Source: an uncultured Eubacteriales bacterium (GTDB lineage: Bacteria; Bacillota; Clostridia; Christensenellales; Aristaeellaceae). From it: a DNA stretch of 64,000 bases. The first letter of the stretch is position 1. Each line of letters opens with the position of its first letter. This document shows, in pieces, positions 32,753-41,250 of this stretch. The stretch spans positions 1 through 64,000 of the forward strand of contig CACWHI010000006.1 of NCBI GenBank assembly GCA_902760595.1. Direction: 5' to 3'. Made by a program: the position numbers and the translations under genes. The notes under the pieces were generated by a model. It worked only from the letters and a program-made list of their open reading frames with translations, was not told where the DNA came from and ran no database searches.

Positions 32753-34080
32753 GGCTGTTCGGTCTCCCGGGAGGAAAGATAGGGCGTGGTCAGGTTGCCC
32801 TGCTCGTCGAAGGCAAGCTCCCGCGGCTCGCTGAGCGCGGTCAGGCCGGGCCATTTGCCCGCCTGTACGTCCGCGAGGTACGCTTCGGACAGCATGATCT
32901 GCCCGATGTGCAGGCTGTTGGGGATGCGGATGACCTTCGGGTTCTTTGCGTCCACGCGGTTGCAGGTGCGGATGCAGAACTGGATGGCCTCTTTGTCATT
33001 CCACAGGATGGGCGGGATCATGGCGGATTTAATGACCGTGGAGGTCATGCAGTTGGTGTACATGGCGTTCGTATCCATCTGGTCATAGATGCGCTTGGTG
33101 ATGGCGCTGGCCAGGCCGACGCCCAGGGTGTTGCCGTGGGATTCGGGCGTCAGGTCGAGGAAGCAGGTGCGCTGCACCTGCACGCCGCCGGACGCGTAGG
33201 GGGTGGAGAAGGTGCCGGTGATGTTCGGGTCCACACCGGTGCCGCTGAAATTCTTGCCGATGCGGTCCACGATCAGCACGTCGCCGGATCCGACCAGGAT
33301 GGACGGCATGTTCCGGAACGCGATCTTCAGCAGCTCCGGCTCGCGCTCGAGGATCTTCTCGGCGGGGATCGCCTCGAACATCAGGGTCTGGTCGTAGGCG
33401 TTCTCCAGGCAGGGGATCGCGAACAGGATTTTGCCGGTGCCCAGGGTCACCCTGGCCATGGTCGGGATGTTCTTCGCGATGATGTCCATGCCGTCGGAGT
33501 GCACCTGCTCCGCGCCCTTCTGCTTGCCCAGGCCCACGGTCATCATCTTGCAGGGGCCGCTCTCCACGGGGCCGCGGAAGGCGTTGTGCGGCTTCAGCCG
33601 GCAGGAGAGGATGACGCCGTCGGATTCGTAGGCGTTCTTATCCATATATACCGGCTTGCCCAGCTCGGACAGCCCCAGGAACACCGTTTCCATGGAGGAT
33701 CGGATCTCGCAGCCCATCTTTTCCTCGGTGATGCCGTAGCCGGCCAGCAGCTCCTTCTGGCCCTCGGCGGTCGCGCCGCCGTGGCTGCCCATGGCGGGCA
33801 CGATGAAGGGAATGGCGCCGCGGCTTTTGACGTAGGCGACCACGGAGCGCGTGATCTCGTCCACGTTGCGGATGCCGCGGCTGCCGGCGGTGACGGCGAT
33901 GCGCTTGCCCGGCAGGATGCGCTCGCCCATGCCGGCGCGGTCGATCTCGCTGAAAATCGCTTTTTCAATGTCTTCCCGTTCGATGTGCCTGTCCGGGAAC
34001 TTCTGCGCCGCGTGGAACATGAGCGGCAGCGGCACGTCTTTGAGCAGCCGGGATACGGTCCCGTCGTTTCTGAGGATCAT
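32749..34080 (-). CDS. LarA-like (DUF2088) hydroxyacid racemase family protein
   Basis: 443 residues; AAGGAG before ATG 34080. The sequence has the LarA/DUF2088 N-terminal features: TAGSRGIRNVDEI, PAMGSHGGATAEGQKELL (the conserved His loop), RLKPHNAFRG with KMMTVGLGKQKGAEQVH. LarA enzymes use a nickel-pincer nucleotide to racemise or epimerise 2-hydroxy acids. This subfamily is distinct from lactate racemase, and no larB/C/E maturation genes are near, so the nickel cofactor is not assured. Operon: rpoN, this gene, AEC carrier. A role in using an imported hydroxy acid fits the tct genes next door. Confidence 0.75.
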   Translation of the reverse strand: MILRNDGTVSRLLKDVPLPLMFHAAQKFPDRHIEREDIEKAIFSEIDRAGMGERILPGKRIAVTAGSRGIRNVDEITRSVVAYVKSRGAIPFIVPAMGSHGGATAEGQKELLAGYGITEEKMGCEIRSSMETVFLGLSELGKPVYMDKNAYESDGVILSCRLKPHNAFRGPVESGPCKMMTVGLGKQKGAEQVHSDGMDIIAKNIPTMARVTLGTGKILFAIPCLENAYDQTLMFEAIPAEKILEREPELLKIAFRNMPSILVGSGDVLIVDRIGKNFSGTGVDPNITGTFSTPYASGGVQVQRTCFLDLTPESHGNTLGVGLASAITKRIYDQMDTNAMYTNCMTSTVIKSAMIPPILWNDKEAIQFCIRTCNRVDAKNPKVIRIPNSLHIGQIMLSEAYLADVQAGKWPGLTALSEPRELAFDEQGNLTTPYLSSRETEQP

Positions 34081-34093
34081 AGCGGTCTCCTTG

Positions 34094-35377
34094 TCAGTTG
34101 TTTTTTCGTTCGAAGCTGGAGGTGATGTCCATCTGGGAGCGGTACTTGGCGACGGTGCGCCTGGACAGGCGGATGCCGCGCCGCTCGAGCGCCTCGCTGA
34201 TCTCGCGGTCGGACAGCCGGCTGTCCGCGGCGCAGAGGCCCCGGATGATCTCCTTGACCCGCGCCGCGCTGGTGCCGCCGGAGTACTCGCGCTGGAAGAA
34301 ATACTGCAGCGGGAAGGTGCCCCGCGCGCAGTAGAGGTATTTGTTCTGGATGGCGCGGTACACGGTGCTTTCGTGCACGCCAAGCTCCACCGCCACCGCG
34401 TCGCAGCGCAGTGGGAGCAGGCTGTACTGGCCGAGAAAGAAGGGCCGCTGCTCGCGCACGATGATGTCCGCGACTTTTTCGATGGTGCTCTGCCGGGATT
34501 CGACCGCGCGGATCAGCTGCGCGGTGGAGTCGATCATTTTCCTGGCCCAGGCCTTTTCCGGCCCGGTCAGAGTCTCCGCCAGGCGCAGGAAGGTCGCGTC
34601 CGTGCGGTAGGTCGGATAGTAGTCGTTATGGAATACGATCGTCAGCTCGCCCTGGGCGTCTGCCTCGACGGAAAACTCCGGCATGATGTACTGGGTGCTC
34701 TCCTCACGGAGGGTGCAGGGGATGGGGTTCAGGGTACGGATCACTTCCACGCAGCGCTGGATATGGGCGAGGGTCGCGCCGGTCTCCCGCGCGATCTGGC
34801 GGAAGCTGCCCCTGCTGATCTCCAGCAGGTAGCTTTTGATCAGGTCGTAGCACAGCGGATCGACGTTCTCCCGCTGCGCCAGCTGCAGGCTCAGGCACTC
34901 CTCGATGTCCCGCGCGCCGATGCCGGCGGGCTCCAGCGCCTGGATGGCGTGCAGCGCGGACTTGACCAGGGCCAGCGGGACGCCGGTCTCCACCGCGAAC
35001 TCATCCAGGTCCTGGGTGAAGTAGCCGCGGGCGTTGAGCATGTGCAGCATGCGCACCGCCAGATGCCGCGTCTCGCGGTCGAGGCCGGACAGGCGGAGCT
35101 GCTGCTCCAGGTCCGCGTAGGCGGTCTCCGGCGCGGCGGCTTCCCCGGGATCGCGGTCGGGGTCATCCATGGCCGCGCTGTAGTGGATGCGCACCTGCCG
35201 CGCGAAATCCTGCGGGGAGCGGCGCGGCGGCACGTATTCCAGGGAAGGATTGTCCTGGATCTGCCGGTTCATGTACTCGCTCATTTCCTGCAGGTCAAAG
35301 GACAGAAGGCGCAGCGCCGTCGTCATCGCCTGGGAAAGCTTCTGCGTCTGCTTGACTTCCAGCCTGGCTTCGGACAT
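34094..35377 (-). CDS. rpoN: RNA polymerase sigma-54 factor
   Basis: 427 residues; GAAGGGAGAC before ATG 35377. Region I is Q/L-rich (KQTQKLSQAMTTALRLLSFDLQEMSEYMN), the core-binding region and the DNA-binding part follow, with the RpoN box SRRTVAKYRSQM near the end (canonical ARRTVAKYR). It directs polymerase to -24/-12 promoters and needs an AAA+ activator. Two consensus sigma-54 promoters and one such activator lie within 7 kb. It is first in an operon with the LarA-like and AEC genes, unusual for rpoN, which is generally with housekeeping genes. Confidence 0.95.
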   Translation of the reverse strand: MSEARLEVKQTQKLSQAMTTALRLLSFDLQEMSEYMNRQIQDNPSLEYVPPRRSPQDFARQVRIHYSAAMDDPDRDPGEAAAPETAYADLEQQLRLSGLDRETRHLAVRMLHMLNARGYFTQDLDEFAVETGVPLALVKSALHAIQALEPAGIGARDIEECLSLQLAQRENVDPLCYDLIKSYLLEISRGSFRQIARETGATLAHIQRCVEVIRTLNPIPCTLREESTQYIMPEFSVEADAQGELTIVFHNDYYPTYRTDATFLRLAETLTGPEKAWARKMIDSTAQLIRAVESRQSTIEKVADIIVREQRPFFLGQYSLLPLRCDAVAVELGVHESTVYRAIQNKYLYCARGTFPLQYFFQREYSGGTSAARVKEIIRGLCAADSRLSDREISEALERRGIRLSRRTVAKYRSQMDITSSFERKNN

Positions 35378-35397
35378 GTGCTGTGTCTCCCTTCGAA

Positions 35398-35550
35398 AGA
35401 GTGTGGAGAGTGAAGAGTGGAGTGTGGAGTTGCGGAAGAAATGCCGCAAAGTGGTATTTCAATGAAGCCCTCATCCGTCAGGCTTCGCCTGACACCTTCC
35501 CCCATGGATGGGGGAAGGCTTTATTGCGCGATACACCGCAACAATCAGTC
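35398..35550. repeat. compound dispersed repeat upstream of rpoN
   Basis: 35398-35432 is a run of GTGGAGAGTGAAGAGTGG-type units like those at 2729. 35466-35550 is the CCCTCATCCGTC/GGCTTCGCC hairpin plus CTTCCCCCAT/ATGGGGGAAG hairpin, ending TTGCGCGATACACCGCAACA. This second block belongs to an interspersed repeat seen widely in gut Clostridia. Confidence 0.65.
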
Positions 35551-35602
35551 GATCTCTGAGTGATAAGCGAAGCTGAACTTCACTTTCCACCATTCACGCT
35601 TG

Positions 35603-37120
35603 TTATGCCTGTTTTGCCGCCTTCCTCTTCTGGCGCAGGGGCTTGGTGGCGGCGAGAATGATGACGATCAGCGCGATGCCCAGGAAGACTGCGCTGATAG
35701 GGGAGGTCAGGAAGGGAACGAAGTTGCCGCTGGTCTTCATCATGCCGTTGCGGTAGTTGACTTCCGCCAGCGGGCCCAAGATGAAGCCGAGAATGAACGG
35801 CGTCGAGGGGATCTCAAACTTTTTGAAGGCGAAGCCGATGAGGCCGAACATCAGGCAGGCGATGACCTGGGACATGTTGTTCTTCAGGTTGTACGCGCCG
35901 ATAACGCACAGTACGAAGATACAGGGCAACAGGATGTACTTGGGGATGGACAGCAGCTTGACGAACACGCGCAGGCCGAAAAACTCCATGAACAGCATGA
36001 TCACGGAGCAGATCAGCATGGCGGCGAAGATGCCATAGACCACGGGCGCCTGGTTCTGGAAGAGCAGTGGACCGGGGTTCAGGTTGTGGAGAGTCAGGGC
36101 ACCCAGCAGCATGGCGGTGGTGGTGTCGCCCGGGATGCCCAGGGTCAGCAGCGGCACCATGGCGCCGCCGATGGTGGCGTTGTTGGCGGTCTCGGAGGCG
36201 ACAACGCCGTCGATGCGGCCGGTGCCGAACTCCTCGGGATGCTTGTCAGAGTTCTTGGCCACGGTGTAGGCCAGCATGTTGCTGGTGCCGCCGCCGATGC
36301 CGGGCAGGATGCCGATGCCCATGCCGATCAGGGCGGAACGCAGGGCGTTGGGGATCTGGCTAACGAATTCCTTCATGGTGAAGCCGAAGCCCTTGATGCC
36401 CTTCATGCTGGGCTGGGTGACGACGCCCTCTTCCTTGTGGTGACTGGTCTCAGCAGCGCTGATGATCTCGCCCACGGCGAAGAGGCCAACCATGACGGCC
36501 AGCATGTCGAAGCCGCCCTTCAGGTCAGTCATGTTGAAGGTGTAGCGCTGGACGGACTCGATAGTGTCCGTGCCGACGGTGGAGAACATGAAGCCGATAA
36601 CGCCGGCGGTGATACCCTTGACCATATTGCCCGAAGACAGCGTGGCGATCATCGTCAGCGAGAAGATGGCGATGGAGAAGAATTCGAAGGGACCGAAATT
36701 GATGGCGATACGGGCGATCTCCGGCGCCAGGAACATGAGCAGGACGGTGGAGAAGATGGTGCCCAGGAAGCTGAACACGACGCCGACGCCCAGCGCCTTG
36801 GCGGCCTGCCCCTTGGCGACCAGCGGATGTCCGTCAAAGCAGGTGGCGACGGAGGAGGGCGTGCCGGGGATACGCAGCAGGATAGCGGAGATCAGACCGC
36901 CGGAGATGGCGCCGATGAACAGGGCCATCAGCAGGGTCATGGCGTCCGCGGAGGCCATGGCATAGGTCACAGGCAGGAACAGGGCGATGGCCATGGTGGC
37001 GGACAGGCCGGGCAGCGCGCCGAACACGATGCCGACGGCGACGCCCACGAACATCAGGAAGATACCAGTCGGGGTCAGGACGGTTGCAAAACCGGTCGCG
37101 ATCAAAGAACCTACAGACAT
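35603..37120 (-). CDS. tctA: tripartite tricarboxylate transporter large permease TctA
   Basis: 505 residues, about eleven to twelve membrane helices. Family signatures: GIVFGALPGLSATMAIALFLP (residues 28-48) and GGLISAILLRIPGTPSSVATCFDGHPLV (about 74-101), plus the second half repeat GIGILPGIGGGTSNMLAY. GGGAGGAG precedes the ATG. With TctB and the binding protein TctC it imports a di- or tricarboxylate using an ion gradient. Its transcript starts at the minus-strand sigma-54 promoter 37704-37720. Confidence 0.95.
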   Translation of the reverse strand: MSVGSLIATGFATVLTPTGIFLMFVGVAVGIVFGALPGLSATMAIALFLPVTYAMASADAMTLLMALFIGAISGGLISAILLRIPGTPSSVATCFDGHPLVAKGQAAKALGVGVVFSFLGTIFSTVLLMFLAPEIARIAINFGPFEFFSIAIFSLTMIATLSSGNMVKGITAGVIGFMFSTVGTDTIESVQRYTFNMTDLKGGFDMLAVMVGLFAVGEIISAAETSHHKEEGVVTQPSMKGIKGFGFTMKEFVSQIPNALRSALIGMGIGILPGIGGGTSNMLAYTVAKNSDKHPEEFGTGRIDGVVASETANNATIGGAMVPLLTLGIPGDTTTAMLLGALTLHNLNPGPLLFQNQAPVVYGIFAAMLICSVIMLFMEFFGLRVFVKLLSIPKYILLPCIFVLCVIGAYNLKNNMSQVIACLMFGLIGFAFKKFEIPSTPFILGFILGPLAEVNYRNGMMKTSGNFVPFLTSPISAVFLGIALIVIILAATKPLRQKRKAAKQA

Positions 37121-37140
37121 TGTTCAGTCTCCTCCCTTCC

Positions 37141-37656
37141 TTAGAATCCCAGCAGCGCTTCGATCGGGCCGCGGGGCAGAAGCTGGGTCAGACCGATGCG
37201 GAAAGCGACGAACGCGATGGCGGTGAAGACCACCGCCACGATGGCGAACAGCAGCAGATTGCGCTTTTCCCTGGGCGCCAGGATCGTGATCTGCACGAAG
37301 AGAAAGATCATGGTGGAGAGAATGAAGCCCAGTTCCGGGAGCAGGATGATGTAGAGCACCATGATGGCGAAGGTGAGCAGGACCGAGATCAGGTCGTCCT
37401 TGCTCATCTTTTTGCCCTCTGCCTCTCCCCCGGCCTGCAGTTTCCGGACGGCTTGCCAGATCAGCGCGCAGGAAAGGATGATCAGCAGGATGCCCAGCAG
37501 GGTCGGGACGATCTGCGAGTTGGCATAGCTGGGGACAAGCTTCGGGCGTGTTTTGAGATTCCGGGCCATGATGGTGTAGGCGATGCCCAGGGCAAGCAGC
37601 ACCACACCCAGGATCAAATCCCGGGATTTCGCGAAAGAGAACTTTTTAGCGGACAT
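37141..37656 (-). CDS. tctB: tripartite tricarboxylate transporter small permease TctB
   Basis: 171 residues, four membrane helices, typical of TctB (LILGVVLLALGIAYTIMAR at the start, then the paired helices around 88-130). AAAGGAGGT precedes the ATG. It starts 48 bases below the minus-strand sigma-54 promoter and precedes tctA by 20 bases. Confidence 0.92.
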   Translation of the reverse strand: MSAKKFSFAKSRDLILGVVLLALGIAYTIMARNLKTRPKLVPSYANSQIVPTLLGILLIILSCALIWQAVRKLQAGGEAEGKKMSKDDLISVLLTFAIMVLYIILLPELGFILSTMIFLFVQITILAPREKRNLLLFAIVAVVFTAIAFVAFRIGLTQLLPRGPIEALLGF

Positions 37657-37703
37657 GGGGTACCTCCTTTGAGTCGTGTTCGGGTATATCTGATCATTAA
37701 TAT

Positions 37704-37720
37704 AGCAAATTGCGTGCCAA
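37704..37720 (-). promoter_or_regulatory. sigma-54 promoter of tctBA
   Basis: Minus strand TTGGCACGCAATTTGCT. GG and GC are ten bases apart and the sequence fits TGGCACG-N4-TTGCW at every position. Confidence 0.88.
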
Positions 37721-37912
37721 TTTTCAATACTGTGGCCGGATATGATGCCAAAATGATCACGGCTGCCCGCTGGCCGCCAGCAGACAGCTGGGTGATAAGC
37801 GCAGTGAACGCATGCTTACATTTTTGTATGGCGGACAGGAGCGGCAACGATCCGGATGATTAGAGGGCATCCGCGATGCCTGAGGCAGCTGTTATCTGCC
37901 GATGATCTCATG

Positions 37913-37965
37913 TGATTTCATTTTGAATCACGAAATGAAACGCATTTCGTTTCATCATGAAATCA
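37913..37965. promoter_or_regulatory. nested palindrome, likely activator-binding site (UAS)
   Basis: Inner palindrome ATGAAACG-CATTT-CGTTTCAT (37935-37955), outer arms TGATTTCAT (37913-37921) and ATGAAATCA (37957-37965). It lies about 125 bases from the plus-strand and 220 from the minus-strand sigma-54 promoter, a usual distance for a sigma-54 activator site. The rest of the 480-base gap holds no gene. Confidence 0.65.
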
Positions 37966-38067
37966 AATGCTGTTTGTGGAGGAATTGACACCGAACACGG
38001 CGGATACAGAAAGCATATATATAGAAGAAACAAGGGCGGTCATGGTTTTTTTGCAATCGCAATCGAG

Positions 38068-38084
38068 TTGGCACACGTTTTGCA
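38068..38084 (+). promoter_or_regulatory. sigma-54 promoter of tctC
   Basis: TTGGCACACGTTTTGCA: TGGCAC, then TTGCA with GG-N10-GC spacing. About 50 bases above the tctC start. Confidence 0.88.
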
Positions 38085-38136
38085 AGTATATAGGTACAGG
38101 GGCAAAGTCCCCAAATATGTACGAGGAGGATTTCCC

Positions 38137-39096
38137 ATGAAAAGATTGCTTGCTCTCCTGTTGGTCGCGGTCCTGAGCCTGACCGCGGTGTCTGCCCTGG
38201 CTGAGTGGCCGGAGCGCGCGATCGAACTGATCGTGCCGGCGAACCCCGGCGGAGATACCGATGCCAACGCCCGCGCTCTGGCGGCTGCTCTGACTGAAGA
38301 GCTGGGCTGGAACGTGATCGTGTCCAACATGAACGGCGGCTCCGGTTCCGTGGCATTCGAAGACTGCCTGTCCAATCCCAGCGACGGCTACCGCTTCGTG
38401 TTCTATCACAACGGCGGCGTCACCAGCGAGATCATGGGCATGTATGACTTCAACATCCTGGACGATTTCAAACTGGCCGGTATGCCCTTCATGGATTATT
38501 CCAACGCCTTCCTGACCAACTCCGCGAACACCAAGTTCAATGACACCGCGAGCATGGTCGCTTACATGAAGGATCATCCCAACGAGGTCACCTTCGCGAC
38601 CGAGACCGGCAACTTCACCCACCTGCAAGTCCTGGCTTTCGAAGCCGCCGCGGGCGTGAAATTCAACATCGTCAACGCCGGCACCGCCGCGCAGAAGGTC
38701 GTTGAGCTGGTTGCGAACCGTCTGGACGTCATCGGCACCCAGGCCGGTCTGTCCTCCGTCCGTGACTATGAGACCAAGGGCGATTTCATCTGCCTGGGCA
38801 CCTTCGCGGAAGGCCCCATCCAGATGGGCGATCTCGAGCTGAAGTCCTTTAAGGATCAGGGCTACGATGTCGTGTTCTCCAAGTTCTTCTATCTGGCTGC
38901 CCCCAACGCCGTGGATGACGAAGTCATCGCGAAGATGAACGAGGGCCTGGCCAAGGTCGTCAACAACGCCAAGCTGCAGGAATACGCTGCGAACGCGCTG
39001 GTCCAGATCTCCAGCATGACCCCCGAAGAGACCGAGACCTACTATGCCGAGCAGAAGGCCGAATACACCGAATACCTGAAGGATTACATTGACTGA
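38137..39096 (+). CDS. tctC: tripartite tricarboxylate transporter substrate-binding protein TctC
   Basis: 319 residues; GAGGAGGA site before ATG 38137. Signal peptide 1-22 ending ALA. The mature start WPERAIELIVPANPGGDTDANARALA is the Bug/TctC N-terminal motif, and NGGSGSVA with later GLSSVRDY segments form the two lobes. It captures an organic carboxylate for TctAB. Codon use is that of a highly expressed gene. It is divergent from tctBA and ends at a strong terminator. Confidence 0.93.
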   Translation: MKRLLALLLVAVLSLTAVSALAEWPERAIELIVPANPGGDTDANARALAAALTEELGWNVIVSNMNGGSGSVAFEDCLSNPSDGYRFVFYHNGGVTSEIMGMYDFNILDDFKLAGMPFMDYSNAFLTNSANTKFNDTASMVAYMKDHPNEVTFATETGNFTHLQVLAFEAAAGVKFNIVNAGTAAQKVVELVANRLDVIGTQAGLSSVRDYETKGDFICLGTFAEGPIQMGDLELKSFKDQGYDVVFSKFFYLAAPNAVDDEVIAKMNEGLAKVVNNAKLQEYAANALVQISSMTPEETETYYAEQKAEYTEYLKDYID

Positions 39097-39112
39097 TTAC
39101 ATCCCTGTACTC

Positions 39113-39139
39113 CCCGCCGCGAAAGCGGCGGGATTTTTT
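39113..39139 (+). terminator. terminator of tctC
   Basis: CCCGCCGC-GAAA-GCGGCGGG then A and seven T. Confidence 0.9.
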
Positions 39140-39141
39140 TG

Positions 39142-39170
39142 TTGTCAAAAGGCATTACGGTCGGTATAAT
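39142..39170 (+). promoter_or_regulatory. sigma-A promoter of the sigma-54 activator gene
   Basis: TTGTCA, 17 bases, TATAAT, 24 bases before the ATG. The activator thus depends on the housekeeping sigma. Confidence 0.75.
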
Positions 39171-39194
39171 GTCCTTTGAAACGAGGTGCTGCAC

Positions 39195-41117
39195 ATGATT
39201 ACGATCGCGTTTGTGATGCCCGACCCGGCGATGGTCGAGGTCGTTCATGAGGCCTGGGCGCTTCATGAGCGCATCTTCGGCAAAAGCCAGGACCTTCGTT
39301 ATACGGTGGACTGCGAGATCCAGGCGGAGATCGTCATGTCGCGGCACTACGACGCGGATGTGATCGTCAGCCGGGGCGGGACTGCCGCCAGCCTGAAGGA
39401 GCGGAATTACCTGGTGCCGGTCGTGGAGATCCCGATCACCAGCGCGGATATCGCCGTCTCGATCCGGAAAGCCATCGAAAAGCACGGACTTCTTCCCATC
39501 GGCGTCGTCGGTACGATGAATACGATCCGCGGCGTCAATTTCATCCGGGAGGATTTCGGCGTCCCGGTCCGGCCGTATCCGACCAGGAGCGTCAATATCA
39601 ACGACCTGGTCGACGGTATGGAGCGGGCGGTCAGGGACGGCTGCCAGATCATCCTGGCGGGACACAACACCTGCCATTACTGCGAGGAGCACGGCATCCC
39701 CGCCGGCCTGATCTATTCTTCGGTGGAGTCGGTCTTCCTGGCGATCACCGAGGCCAAGCGCAGCGCCAACCTGGCCCAGGTGGAAAAGGAAAACAGCCTG
39801 ATCTTCCGCAGCACGCTGGACCATGTGTTCGAGGGGATCATCACCGTGGACCGGAACGGCCGCATCCGCACCTTCAATCCCGCGGCCGCGCAGATGCTGA
39901 ACCGCAGGGCGGAGGACTGCCTGGGCCGGTCGGTCGAGGAGGCGCTGCCGGAGGGCCGGCTCAACGCCATCCTGATGAGCGGACAGTCCTATACCAATGA
40001 GATCGTGCGCATCAACGGCGCCAACTACGTGCTGAACAGCGCGCCCATGAACGGCAAAGGCGAATTCCTGGGGACGCTGGTCACCTTCCAGACGGCGAAC
40101 GCCATCACGGACGCGGAAACGCGCATCCGCGAGCGGCAGCGGGTCAGCGGCTACCAGGCGAAATATACGTTTTCCGATATCCTGGGGGAGAGCGAGCCGC
40201 TGCTGAAGGCCATCAAACAGGCGCGGCGCTTTGCCCATGTGGACAGCAACGTCCTGCTGTACGGGGAAACCGGCACCGGCAAGGAGCTGTTCGCCCAGTC
40301 GATCCATAACGAGAGCGAACGGGCCGGAGGGCCTTTCGTGGCGGTCAACTGCGCCGCGATCCCGGAAAACCTGATGGAAAGCGAGCTGTTCGGCTACGAG
40401 AGCGGCGCGTTCACCGGGGCGAACAAGGCGGGCAAGGCCGGCTTGTTCGAGACCGCGCACCAGGGGACGATCTTCCTGGATGAGATCAGCGAGATCCCGC
40501 TGGCCCTGCAGAGCCGCCTGCTGCGCGTCATCCAGGAGCGCGAGGTGCGGCGCATCGGCGCGAGCCGCGTCATTCCCATCAACGTGCGCATCATCTGCGC
40601 CACGAACCGCGACCTGGGCCAGATGATCTCCCAGAACAAGTTCCGGGAGGACCTGTATTATCGCCTGAAGGTGCTGTCCATCAATCTGCCGCCGCTCAGG
40701 GAGCGCGGCGGGGATATCGGGCTGATGATGAGGCACTACCTGACCTATTACGGCCGCCGCTTCGGCAAAGGCATGATCGGGCTGACCGCCGGCGCGCGCG
40801 CGGCCGCGGACGCCTACGCCTGGCCCGGCAACGTCCGGGAGATCAGGAATGTCAGCGAGCAGCTGGCGGTGCTGTGCGAGGGGGATACGGTCAGTACGGA
40901 GGACATCCTGGCCGTTCTGCCCGTCCGCCGGAAAGCAACGGCCCCGGTGGCGCCGGAAGCGGACGTGGACGCCACCGAGACCAGCCTGCGGGATCTCACC
41001 CGCCGGCGGATCGTCGAAGTGCTGGAGCGCGCCAGAAGCAGACAGGAAGCGGCGGAGCTCCTGGGCATCAGCAAGACGACGCTCTGGCGGAAATGCAAGG
41101 AGTATGGGCTGCTGTAA
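39195..41117 (+). CDS. sigma-54-dependent PrpR-type activator
   Basis: 640 residues; GAGGTG before ATG 39195. Domains in order: PrpR_N sensor (about 1-190; VIVSRGGTAASLKE is its signature), PAS (about 200-300), AAA+ domain (about 320-555) with Walker A GETGTGKE, the sigma-54 contact loop GAFTGA and Walker B GTIFLDEI, and a C-terminal Fis-type HTH (RQEAAELLGISKTTLWRKCKEYG). PrpR_N binds small organic ligands or their CoA metabolites. Location beside tctC and two sigma-54 promoters marks it as the activator of the tct genes. The last 60 bases are duplicated at 42124-42183. Confidence 0.94.
   Translation: MITIAFVMPDPAMVEVVHEAWALHERIFGKSQDLRYTVDCEIQAEIVMSRHYDADVIVSRGGTAASLKERNYLVPVVEIPITSADIAVSIRKAIEKHGLLPIGVVGTMNTIRGVNFIREDFGVPVRPYPTRSVNINDLVDGMERAVRDGCQIILAGHNTCHYCEEHGIPAGLIYSSVESVFLAITEAKRSANLAQVEKENSLIFRSTLDHVFEGIITVDRNGRIRTFNPAAAQMLNRRAEDCLGRSVEEALPEGRLNAILMSGQSYTNEIVRINGANYVLNSAPMNGKGEFLGTLVTFQTANAITDAETRIRERQRVSGYQAKYTFSDILGESEPLLKAIKQARRFAHVDSNVLLYGETGTGKELFAQSIHNESERAGGPFVAVNCAAIPENLMESELFGYESGAFTGANKAGKAGLFETAHQGTIFLDEISEIPLALQSRLLRVIQEREVRRIGASRVIPINVRIICATNRDLGQMISQNKFREDLYYRLKVLSINLPPLRERGGDIGLMMRHYLTYYGRRFGKGMIGLTAGARAAADAYAWPGNVREIRNVSEQLAVLCEGDTVSTEDILAVLPVRRKATAPVAPEADVDATETSLRDLTRRRIVEVLERARSRQEAAELLGISKTTLWRKCKEYGLL
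41057..41116 (+). repeat. 60-bp direct repeat, copy 1 (3' end of the activator gene)
   Basis: Matches 42124-42183 at 59 of 60 positions (C41066 versus T). This copy is inside the intact activator gene. Confidence 0.92.
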
Positions 41118-41141
41118 CTGATGCTGTGTTTTTGATTATCA

Positions 41142-41172
41142 AAGCGGGTACGAATATAGTGCCCGCTTTTTT
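41142..41172 (+). terminator. terminator after the activator gene
   Basis: AAGCGGG...CCCGCTT hairpin with an overlapping run of six T. Confidence 0.8.
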
Positions 41173-41184
41173 ATAGAAACACGC

Positions 41185-41212
41185 TTGATAGTACGATAAA
41201 ATCGTATATAAT
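41185..41212 (+). promoter_or_regulatory. promoter and operator of the toxin-antitoxin module
   Basis: TTGATA, 16 bases, TATAAT. The spacer is an inverted repeat TACGAT-AAA-ATCGTA (41192-41206), well placed for repression by the HTH antitoxin. Confidence 0.7.
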
Positions 41213-41250
41213 GAAGACGCGGACGAAATATTACTCCAGCAATTAAACGT

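Noticed and set aside
20465-35550. CRISPR-like arrays in the short-unit repeats
   Set aside because: Units are 7-10 bases, degenerate, without equal spacers, and no cas gene is present.
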